A stretch of 5,145 nucleotides of DNA, from NCBI GenBank assembly GCA_904502185.1, contig CAJGDX010000118.1, forward strand, positions 1 through 5,145. The letters run 5' to 3'. The position numbers and the translations under genes are program-made. This DNA is from an uncultured Bacteroidaceae bacterium. Lineage in GTDB: Bacteria > Bacteroidota > Bacteroidia > Bacteroidales > Bacteroidaceae. Positions 1 to 5,145 of this stretch are shown here, one piece after another. Within the stretch, counting starts at the first letter, position 1. Each line of letters opens with the position of its first letter. The notes under the pieces are model-generated. The model had not been told where the DNA came from. It was given only the letters and a program-made list of their open reading frames with translations, and did no database searches.

Positions 1-1131
1 AAGGCAAAAATCGAACTTTCTTCAACAACAACAACCGATATCAACCTTCCTTACATCACAGCAACTCCCACAGGTCCCAAGCACCTTGTAAGAACATTGA
101 CACGTGCCAAGTTCGAGGCTCTTGCACACAACCTCATACAGGCTTGTCTTGAACCTTGCAAGAAGGCTATGCAGGATGCAGGACTCAGCACTTCAGAGAT
201 TGACGAGGTTATCCTCGTAGGTGGTTCAAGCCGTATCCCCGCAGTGCAGAAACTTGTTGAGGATTACTTCGGCAAAGCTCCTTCAAAGGGTGTTAACCCC
301 GACGAGGTTGTAGCAGTAGGTGCTGCTATCCAGGGTGCTATCCTTAACAAAGAGGGTGGTGTAGGCGACATCGTACTTCTCGACGTAACACCCCTTTCAA
401 TGGGTATCGAGACTCTCGGTGGTGTAATGACAAAGTTGATTGATGCAAATACAACAATCCCCTGCAAGAAGAGCGAGACATTCTCTACAGCTGCTGACAA
501 TCAGACAGAGGTGACAATCCACGTACTTCAGGGTGAGCGTCCCATGGCAGCACAGAACAAGTCTATCGGTCAGTTCAACCTCACAGGTATTGCTCCTGCA
601 CGTCGCGGTATTCCTCAGATCGAGGTTACATTCGACATCGATGCAAACGGTATCCTCAAGGTATCGGCAAAGGATAAGGCAACAGGCAAAGAGCAGGCAA
701 TCCGCATCGAGGCTTCATCAGGTCTCAGCAAAGATGAGATTGAACGCATGAAGGCAGAGGCAGAGGCAAATGCTGATGCAGACAAGAAAGAGCGTGAAAA
801 GATTGACAAGCTCAATCAGGCCGACTCAATGGTGTTCCAGACAGAGAACCAGTTAAAAGAGCTTGGCGACAAGATTCCTGCTGACAAGAAAGCTCCCATC
901 GAGGCTGCAGCTCAGAAGCTTAAAGAGGCTCACAAGGCTCAGGATTTGGCAGCTATCGACGCAGCAACAGCAGAACTCAACAACGCATGGCAGGCTGCAA
1001 GTGCAGAGATGTATGCTCAGAGTGGCGCACAGCCCGGTGCACAGGGTGCAGGTCAGGGCGCTCAGGGCGGACAGCAGACTTCTGGCGGCGCTGACGATGT
1101 TCAGGATGCTGAGTTCGAGGAAGTCAAGTAA
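1..1131 (+). CDS. dnaK: Chaperone protein DnaK (Hsp70), 3' part; 5' end outside window
   Basis: Hsp70 is the cytoplasmic ATP-dependent chaperone that binds exposed hydrophobic peptide segments and cycles with DnaJ and GrpE. The reading frame is open from base 1 (KAKIELSS, then NLPYIT) and gives 376 residues to a TAA stop, about 60% of the roughly 640 usual for DnaK, so the true start lies left of the window; the TTG at 97 is internal. Visible in order: the end of the nucleotide-binding domain with the adenosine-site motif VILVGGSSR (visible residues 70-78) and NPDEVVAVGAA; the interdomain linker and start of the substrate-binding domain, DIVLLDVTPLS (123-133); the beta-sandwich with TTIP, HVLQGER and GQFNL; the DIDANGILKVSAKDK segment; the helical lid; and a Gly/Ala/Gln-rich tail ending AEFEEVK. 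The phosphate-binding N-terminal lobe is not in the window. No grpE or dnaJ follows directly. Identification is secure from the motifs. Confidence 0.98.
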   Translation, partial: KAKIELSSTTTTDINLPYITATPTGPKHLVRTLTRAKFEALAHNLIQACLEPCKKAMQDAGLSTSEIDEVILVGGSSRIPAVQKLVEDYFGKAPSKGVNPDEVVAVGAAIQGAILNKEGGVGDIVLLDVTPLSMGIETLGGVMTKLIDANTTIPCKKSETFSTAADNQTEVTIHVLQGERPMAAQNKSIGQFNLTGIAPARRGIPQIEVTFDIDANGILKVSAKDKATGKEQAIRIEASSGLSKDEIERMKAEAEANADADKKEREKIDKLNQADSMVFQTENQLKELGDKIPADKKAPIEAAAQKLKEAHKAQDLAAIDAATAELNNAWQAASAEMYAQSGAQPGAQGAGQGAQGGQQTSGGADDVQDAEFEEVK

Positions 1132-1155
1132 TCCGAAGTAATATAGCAACCAATA

Positions 1156-1190
1156 ACAACGGCGTATAATCCAGAATTATACGCCGTTGT
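1156..1190 (+). terminator. Hairpin behind dnaK, probable transcription terminator or 3'-end stabiliser
   Basis: A perfect 15-bp stem (arm ACAACGGCGTATAAT at 1156-1170, complement at 1176-1190) encloses a 5-base loop, CCAGA. It starts 24 bases after the dnaK stop codon. The bases after it (GTTGTGTAGATG) are T- and G-rich but hold no clean T run, so it is not a textbook intrinsic terminator. It may end the dnaK transcript inefficiently or protect its 3' end. The structure is plain in the sequence; the function is inferred from position. Confidence 0.75.
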
Positions 1191-1346
1191 GTTGTGTAGA
1201 TGTCTCTATCAGTTTGATGCTGTTTTTAATAGTCAATTTGCGGCAATTGGTTACAATAATAAGTCAGATTCTTACTTATAATCCATTGTGAACAACTTGT
1301 ATAAATAAAAAACATACTGTTTTTACGACATTTTAATAATCTATTC

Positions 1347-1378
1347 TTTGGTATTGAAAGATTAATATTATAATTTTG
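1347..1378 (+). promoter_or_regulatory. Predicted Bacteroidetes-type promoter for the small acidic gene
   Basis: TTTG at 1347-1350 is followed after exactly 20 bases by TAATTTTG at 1371-1378. This matches the housekeeping promoter pattern of Bacteroides and relatives (TTTG or TTG near -33, TAnnTTTG near -7, about 19-21 bases apart). Transcription would start a few bases after 1378 and leave a leader of about 75-80 bases before the ATG at 1463. The match is complete, but AT-rich DNA produces such matches by chance, so it remains a prediction. Confidence 0.6.
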
Positions 1379-1462
1379 TGTTGAAAATTGTTGTTTAATA
1401 TTTTCGAATACTACATTTATAGTGATTAATTAGTTGTTTTTTCAGAATAATATTTTTTTACA

Positions 1463-1669
1463 ATGGATAAACCTATTTTTGAAGATATGAGCCGTGGCGA
1501 ATTGCTTTTGGCAGATGCGCTTGCACATTTGTTGGATTGTCATCAGGAGTATTATATCGATGAGGATGGGAACGTTTGCCGCAAGGAGCAAATGATTGGA
1601 AATGATGATTATTCCGAAGAACAATCCTCTATGGGTATGGCTGCCGAGGATGAAGCAACTTACGAATGA
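1463..1669 (+). CDS. Small acidic protein of unknown function, 68 residues
   Basis: I do not recognise this protein. It begins MDKPIFEDMSRGELLLADAL and ends in an acidic tail, DEATYE. It has 19 Asp/Glu against 4 Lys/Arg, so it is strongly negative. Residues 10-31 could form one amphipathic helix (LLLADALAHLLDCHQEYY); the following YIDEDGNVCRKE looks like a beta turn or hairpin; residues 46-68 are polar and probably disordered. There is no signal peptide or membrane segment, so it should be cytoplasmic. Two cysteines (C26, C39) do not form a known metal motif. Support for a real gene: a well-matched promoter upstream, a strong terminator after it, and a coherent protein composition. No Shine-Dalgarno sequence precedes the ATG; the upstream bases are A/T-rich, as is usual in Bacteroidetes. 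An internal ATG at 1487 (M9) is a less likely start. It is probably monocistronic and separate from dnaK. Confidence 0.7.
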   Translation: MDKPIFEDMSRGELLLADALAHLLDCHQEYYIDEDGNVCRKEQMIGNDDYSEEQSSMGMAAEDEATYE

Positions 1670-1753
1670 TGAACTATTAATCTTTGCAGTATTACATTCC
1701 TAATGTTGACTTTTTACTCCTGTTTTTCATAGTAAAAGATTTTAAGATATAAC

Positions 1754-1801
1754 CCAACGAGGCAACATCGCTAAAAACGAATGTTGCCTCGTTGGATTTT
1801 T
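1754..1801 (+). terminator. Intrinsic terminator between convergent genes
   Basis: A perfect 15-bp stem (arm CCAACGAGGCAACAT at 1754-1768, complement at 1781-1795) with a 12-base loop is followed by ATTTTT, a standard rho-independent terminator for plus-strand transcription from the small acidic gene. The minus-strand permease stop codon lies only 7 bases beyond the stem, so the same hairpin probably also ends the permease transcript. In that direction the downstream bases (GTTATATCTTAAAATC) are T-rich but not a clean run. Confidence 0.88.
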
Positions 1802-1802
1802 A

Positions 1803-4121
1803 CTACTCTCTGCGAATAACTTCGGCAGGGTTTATGTTCATAATAATCCTTATCCTGTGCCACGTGATAATCGCCAGCAGAATCAGAATGCCAAAGTACA
1901 TGCCTACGCCGTATGCAACCATGAAGTCTGCGCCCATTCCGTATGCATACATGCCTCCATTAACCCAATAGAATCTTGCCAGATGTGGGTAGCTTAAAAG
2001 GAAAGTAACGGTGAAGGTTATTGCGTATGGGGCAACAAACCGCCTGAGAATGTCGCTTGCACGCGCACCGTTTATCTTTCTTATGGCTATCTCTTTCTGT
2101 CGGGTGGTTGCATCGAGCGAAATTGTCGAGTATATGCTCAGCACCACTACCATGAGGCTGATGAATGCCATTACGTATGCCAAGTGCTTGAGCATTCTGT
2201 TGGCTGCGCTAAGCTCGTCCATCGCTTCTTTGAGTGTAGGAACATTAACATCGAATGTTCGTGGCTGGAACTTATAGTATACCTCCTTGAACGCCTTTTG
2301 CGCCTCCTCCATCGGCACCCCGTCCTTTATGCGATAATAGTATCGCCATATATCGTTGTTGTCGACAAAAAAGATAGAGCCGCTGTACGGTACTTTTCCT
2401 ACATAGTCGACCAGGGTAGTCTGGCCATCGAATGTGAATTCGTGGTCTGCCACTCCTGCAACTGTCAGCTTGCGTCCATGCTGCAACTCAACTGTGCCGT
2501 CGTAGTTGCCACGTTCGAGCAGGCTTCTGTGCAGTTTCCTGTCGATATATACATAGTTCTTCTCTTCGGGTGAAACAATCTTGCCGTTCATGGGGATGTT
2601 GAAGAACTCGAAATAATTTGGCAAGCCGCCGTATGCAATTACATCGGCATATATCGAGTCGCCGTTTACATATAACGTCTTGTATGTATATGTCATTTTG
2701 CGGTCGGTCTCGTATGATACTGCTGTATGGCTTTCCACAACAGGCAGTTTTTCGAGCAGCGGCCTTATATTCTCCCAGTTCTTTTCAAACTTGTCGAGAA
2801 CAAAGATTCTCTCCATCTCGCTGTCGGACATCCTGTCTTTGTGTCGTCCTCGCTCAATATAATCCATCTTCAATGCTACGCCCAGGAAACCGAAGCAGAT
2901 GATGGCAACCAGGAACTGAATGCCTACCATAAAGTAGCGCACTCTGTGCCCTTGCCTGTGGCGCATAAGCTTGCCGCGTATGCTTGCGTTTCTCAGCCTG
3001 AGTATAGGCAGTAGTATTACGGCAAGTGCAATGGCAAATGCTATGAGCGTTGTCTTCAACTGTGTGGCAATTAACTTCCAGAACGGCAAATATGCGGTAA
3101 AATCGAAATTCATATATCCTGAATATAGCACCGTAAGTTCACTGACTACGCATGAGAGCAGGAACGACACTGCAAGCATAATGAACACCTCGCTTGCCAG
3201 CAGCATATACAGCCCCCAGTTGTTCGAGCCGAGGCATTTGCGCAGGGCGAGCTCGCGTTGGCGCGAGTAGAACATCTGTATCATGAACTTCATGAAGTTG
3301 ATGAGTCCTGTGGCAAATATCAGCAGCGAGAATCCTAACAGCGCTACCATTGCCGCCCAGAACTGAGGGTCGGACTTGCTGAAGCTGCGTGCATCAATCT
3401 CATACGGTGCGCCGTTGTCGGCCGCTATCCATCTGGTGCAGTCAAAGGCTCTCTGTATGTCGCTCCTCGAATATCCATCCATTTTCTTGCCCCTTATGAA
3501 TTCACACTTGTCCTTGTCTGCAATCGGGGCATATATGTAGCACTCGTTGCCTGCACCGGGGGTAATTATCTGGCATACACCTGCAATGCGGTAGCTCTTG
3601 TTCGCGTAGAAAACCTCGCGGCTTTTCTCCACTGTGTCTTTCAACAGCGTAAGGCTTTTACCAATGGGGCTTTCTGTGTCGAAAATCTTACGCGCCAGCT
3701 GCTCGGTTATGATAATCTCGTCGCTGCCTATTGAGTCGCGTCCGGCAACTATCAGAGAACCTCGCGGGTCGTAATAGTGCCTGAAAAATTCGGGCGAGAC
3801 ACCCTCTCCGCTAACTTCGTACAGTTTCTCTACATTGTCGCTGTATGCCCATAGATATTCGGTCTTTCTTCCATGTGCATGAAGCTTATGCAGGCCTTCG
3901 ATGCTGCTGGCGGCTATCTGCCTGTACTCTTCACCGGTGATTGAGCCGCCCTTTCTTTTGAACAGTTCAATCATTTGCAAGGTACTTAGCTGCGCAATCG
4001 CAAAAGTGCCTAGATAGCCATTGATTGTAAGTCCTATGGCCATGCACAGAGCCGACACTGCGGTGTGGAACTTGTATTTCGCCAATTGGCGAAATGCCAT
4101 CTTTATATAGTGTAATATCAT
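1803..4121 (-). CDS. ABC transporter permease, two-module FtsX/MacB type, 772 residues
   Basis: Inner-membrane permease subunit of an ABC system; it has no Walker motifs and needs a separate ATPase. It reads as two similar halves. First half: TM1 about 21-44, a MacB-like extracytoplasmic domain about 45-252 with the typical segment IIITEQLARKIF...SPIGKSL (136-157), then TM2-TM4 about 253-376 with the cytoplasmic coupling motif RQRELALRKCLGSN (287-300). Second half: TM5 about 395-417, a second extracytoplasmic domain about 420-643, then TM6-TM8 about 645-754 with coupling motif RQKEIAIRKINGAR (674-687). The C-terminus NPAEVIRRE is the usual family ending. This is the PF12704 plus PF02687 arrangement twice, and the length fits Bacteroidetes members. 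ATG at 4121 is chosen because the N-terminus MILHYIKMAFRQLAKYK resembles family starts. It lies 33 bp downstream of a paralogue, so cotranscription is expected. The substrate is unknown; peptide, lipoprotein or antimicrobial-related roles are only family-level possibilities. Confidence 0.93.
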   Translation of the reverse strand: MILHYIKMAFRQLAKYKFHTAVSALCMAIGLTINGYLGTFAIAQLSTLQMIELFKRKGGSITGEEYRQIAASSIEGLHKLHAHGRKTEYLWAYSDNVEKLYEVSGEGVSPEFFRHYYDPRGSLIVAGRDSIGSDEIIITEQLARKIFDTESPIGKSLTLLKDTVEKSREVFYANKSYRIAGVCQIITPGAGNECYIYAPIADKDKCEFIRGKKMDGYSRSDIQRAFDCTRWIAADNGAPYEIDARSFSKSDPQFWAAMVALLGFSLLIFATGLINFMKFMIQMFYSRQRELALRKCLGSNNWGLYMLLASEVFIMLAVSFLLSCVVSELTVLYSGYMNFDFTAYLPFWKLIATQLKTTLIAFAIALAVILLPILRLRNASIRGKLMRHRQGHRVRYFMVGIQFLVAIICFGFLGVALKMDYIERGRHKDRMSDSEMERIFVLDKFEKNWENIRPLLEKLPVVESHTAVSYETDRKMTYTYKTLYVNGDSIYADVIAYGGLPNYFEFFNIPMNGKIVSPEEKNYVYIDRKLHRSLLERGNYDGTVELQHGRKLTVAGVADHEFTFDGQTTLVDYVGKVPYSGSIFFVDNNDIWRYYYRIKDGVPMEEAQKAFKEVYYKFQPRTFDVNVPTLKEAMDELSAANRMLKHLAYVMAFISLMVVVLSIYSTISLDATTRQKEIAIRKINGARASDILRRFVAPYAITFTVTFLLSYPHLARFYWVNGGMYAYGMGADFMVAYGVGMYFGILILLAIITWHRIRIIMNINPAEVIRRE
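2118..2152. repeat. 35-bp exact repeat, copy 1 (in the complete permease gene)
   Basis: These 35 bases are identical to 4470-4504 in the neighbouring paralogue. On the minus strand they span 11 whole codons, VVVLSIYSTIS, in TM6 next to the coupling helix. The flanking codons differ synonymously between the two genes. Confidence 0.9.
4076..4095. repeat. 20-bp perfect palindrome near the start of the permease gene
   Basis: The half-site ATTTCGCCAA is followed directly by its exact reverse complement. It lies in codons 9-16 of the minus-strand permease (residues AFRQLAKY), about 26 bases after the A of the ATG. In mRNA it could fold as an 8-bp stem with an AATT loop; in DNA it could be a symmetric protein site. 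No function is known, and the encoded segment resembles the family's conserved N-terminus. Confidence 0.85.
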
Positions 4122-4154
4122 GATTTATAATAAAATTTAAACACCTTCTAAATG
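4122..4154 (-). other. 33-bp AT-rich spacer between the two permease genes
   Basis: Read on the minus strand, the spacer runs from the upstream gene's TAA to the ATG of the complete permease gene. It contains AGAAGG, but this ends about 22 bases before the ATG, too far for a normal Shine-Dalgarno site. The bases just before the ATG are almost all A/T, the usual start context in Bacteroidetes. There is no promoter match and no hairpin with a T run, which supports cotranscription of the two genes. Confidence 0.7.
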
Positions 4155-5145
4155 TTACTCCCTGCGGATTACATCCGCGGGATTGACATTCATAATCATC
4201 CTTATCCTGTGCCATGTTACGGCTGCAATAAGAGCAAGCATGCCGAAATATATCATTGCACCTATGGCACATATCATTCCTGTGCTTATCATACGACCGT
4301 TGCCGTTCGTAACGCTTATGTAGAAGCAGGCCAGCAGCGGATAGACAATAAGGAATGTTACGGAGTACACTGTGGCATACGGCACTACAAAGCGTCTGAG
4401 AATATCACCCTTACGGGCACCGTTAATTTTCCGGATGGCAATCTCTTTCTGCTTTGTGGTGGCATCCAACGAAATTGTCGAGTATATGCTCAGCACCACT
4501 ACCAGCAGGCTTATGAAGGCCATGATGTATGCAACGTGCTTCATCATTCTGTTGATTTTGTTGAGATCGTCGTTAATCTCCTTCAGTGTAGGAATCTCAA
4601 TTTCGAATGTCTTTGGGACGAACTTATAGAACTCTTTTTCGAATGCCTTCCGTGCATCCTTCATCTGCACTCCATCCTTTATGCGGTAGTAGAATGTAAG
4701 TCCCAGCTGAGATACAAAGAAAATACTTCCTGCGGTCGATACATATCCGTGGCCGCTTACATATACATTGTCCCAATCCCTTGTAAATACCTTGTCTATC
4801 ACTCCGGCAACGGGATATTTGCGTCCATCTTCCACCTCCACTGTTCCGTCATATGTGCCGCCGGCGAGCAGCGCTTGGTGCAGTTTCCTGTCGATATACA
4901 CATAATAGGCATCGGGCGTAACAATCTTGCCATCCACCGGCAGTTTGAAGAATTTGAAGTACGATGGATCGCCGTATGCTATAATGTCGGCATAGATGGA
5001 GTCGTTGTTCACATACAGTTTTTGAGCGTTTAACGCAGACTTGCGTATATTCTCGTGGCAAGTGTAAGTAAATTCCTCTACGATGGGCAATTTTTCGAGC
5101 AACGGCCTTATCTGCTCCCAATTGTGCTGTAGGTTGCTGATGACA
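4155..5145 (-). CDS. ABC transporter permease, FtsX/MacB type, C-terminal part; start outside window
   Basis: The frame is open from the right edge (VISNLQHNWEQIRPL) to a TAA stop at 4155-4157, giving 329 residues; about 440 N-terminal residues by analogy to its neighbour lie right of the window. The TTG at 5100-5102 is internal, since the alignment with the neighbour (NWENIRPLLEKLP) continues upstream of it. Visible: most of the second extracytoplasmic domain (1 to about 200), TM6 (about 205-226), coupling motif KQKEIAIRKINGAR (231-244), TM7 and TM8 (about 250-310) and the ending NPADVIRRE. It is a clear paralogue of the adjacent 772-residue permease: about 83% identical by eye over the 63 residues around TM6 and the coupling helix, much less in the extracytoplasmic domain and in TM7-TM8. 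It is the upstream member of the pair; the ATPase and any promoter are probably further right. Substrate unknown. Confidence 0.92.
   Translation of the reverse strand, partial: VISNLQHNWEQIRPLLEKLPIVEEFTYTCHENIRKSALNAQKLYVNNDSIYADIIAYGDPSYFKFFKLPVDGKIVTPDAYYVYIDRKLHQALLAGGTYDGTVEVEDGRKYPVAGVIDKVFTRDWDNVYVSGHGYVSTAGSIFFVSQLGLTFYYRIKDGVQMKDARKAFEKEFYKFVPKTFEIEIPTLKEINDDLNKINRMMKHVAYIMAFISLLVVVLSIYSTISLDATTKQKEIAIRKINGARKGDILRRFVVPYATVYSVTFLIVYPLLACFYISVTNGNGRMISTGMICAIGAMIYFGMLALIAAVTWHRIRMIMNVNPADVIRRE
4160..4181 (-). other. Small GC-rich hairpin at the end of the upstream permease gene
   Basis: On the minus strand GCGGAT-GTA-ATCCGC forms a 6-bp stem with a 3-base loop, extended by CCC/GGG across one bulged A, directly before the stop codon. 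It overlaps codons for PADVIRR, so it may simply reflect coding. With no T run it is not a terminator; it could mildly affect translation or mRNA stability between the two genes. Confidence 0.45.
4470..4504. repeat. 35-bp exact repeat, copy 2 (in the partial permease gene)
   Basis: Second copy of the tract at 2118-2152, in the same position of the paralogous protein (TM6, residues VVVLSIYSTIS) and same orientation. The two copies are 2352 bp apart, so they could support recombination or gene conversion between the tandem genes. Confidence 0.9.

Larger units (their letters stand above)
1132..1462. other. AT-rich intergenic region between dnaK and the small acidic gene
   Basis: These 331 bases hold a hairpin at 1156-1190 behind dnaK and a Bacteroidetes-type promoter at 1347-1378 ahead of the small gene. 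The part between them (about 1191-1346) is strongly AT-rich; I see no open frame, tRNA-like structure or convincing repeat in it. The roughly 80 bases between the promoter and the ATG would form a long, AT-rich leader with no obvious stable structure. Confidence 0.8.

Noticed and set aside
97..99. TTG as a start codon for a short DnaK
   Set aside because: The DnaK sequence continues in frame upstream to base 1, so the TTG is an internal leucine codon.
853..1149. Minus-strand open frame antisense to the dnaK 3' end
   Set aside because: The product is a Leu/Ser/Cys-rich complement of the DnaK lid and GAQ tail; dnaK in the other strand is certain.
1259..1279. Inverted repeat ATAAGT / ACTTAT in the intergenic region
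   Set aside because: Only 6 A/T-rich base pairs with a 9-base loop; expected by chance in such DNA.
1442..1624. Minus-strand 60-codon open frame opposite the small acidic gene
   Set aside because: It has no promoter or family resemblance. The plus-strand frame has a promoter, a terminator and a more protein-like composition, although neither product is recognised.
2011..2573. Plus-strand open frames antisense to the complete permease (2011-2277, 2184-2573)
   Set aside because: They mirror conserved sense codons, have no start context or promoter, and overlap each other.
4122..4154. A separate promoter for the complete permease gene (TAAATTTT-like -7 on the minus strand)
   Set aside because: It lacks the final G of TAnnTTTG and no TTTG or TTG lies 19-21 bases upstream.
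4152..5033. A 293-codon plus-strand open frame antisense to the partial permease
   Set aside because: It lies opposite a strongly supported permease. Its product is rich in Cys, His and Tyr with no recognisable domain, and similar antisense frames appear opposite the other paralogue only because the sense codons are conserved.
1..5145. CRISPR arrays, tRNA or rRNA genes, insertion sequences, riboswitches
   Set aside because: No spaced direct repeats, cloverleaf-like elements, transposase frames or terminal inverted repeats were seen on either strand.

Overview
The window looks like a chromosomal segment from a Bacteroidales bacterium (Prevotella/Bacteroides-like). Three things suggest this: the DnaK variant, a promoter that fits the Bacteroidetes -33/-7 pattern (TTTG-N20-TAnnTTTG) rather than the E. 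coli one, and large two-module FtsX-type permeases in tandem, an arrangement common in that phylum. Genus assignment is inference only.

Layout. (1) 1-1131, plus strand: the 3' part of dnaK, coding for about the last 60% of the Hsp70 chaperone; its start lies left of the window. It is followed by a perfect 15-bp-stem hairpin. (2) 1132-1462: an AT-rich intergenic stretch carrying that hairpin and a good promoter for the next gene. (3) 1463-1669, plus strand: a small, very acidic 68-residue protein of unknown function. (4) 1754-1801: a strong intrinsic terminator between two convergent transcription units. (5) 1803-4121, minus strand: a complete 772-residue ABC transporter permease with two FtsX-like modules and two extracytoplasmic domains. 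(6) 4155-5145, minus strand: the C-terminal 329 residues of a paralogous permease whose start lies right of the window. Only 33 bp separate the two permease genes, so they are almost certainly one transcript entering from the right.

The plus-strand genes (chaperone, small protein) and the minus-strand permease operon meet tail to tail and have no evident functional link. The permeases lack any ATPase domain, so they must work with a separate ATP-binding subunit, probably encoded further right. The substrate cannot be read from this sequence. FtsX/MacB-type systems act in envelope processes such as mechanotransmission, lipoprotein or peptide export and antimicrobial peptide resistance.

I do not see a clearly new system here. 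The points most worth a second look are the uneven conservation between the two paralogues (including a 35-bp stretch of identical DNA inside otherwise synonymously diverged sequence), a 20-bp perfect palindrome just inside the first permease gene, and the uncharacterised acidic small protein with its own promoter.
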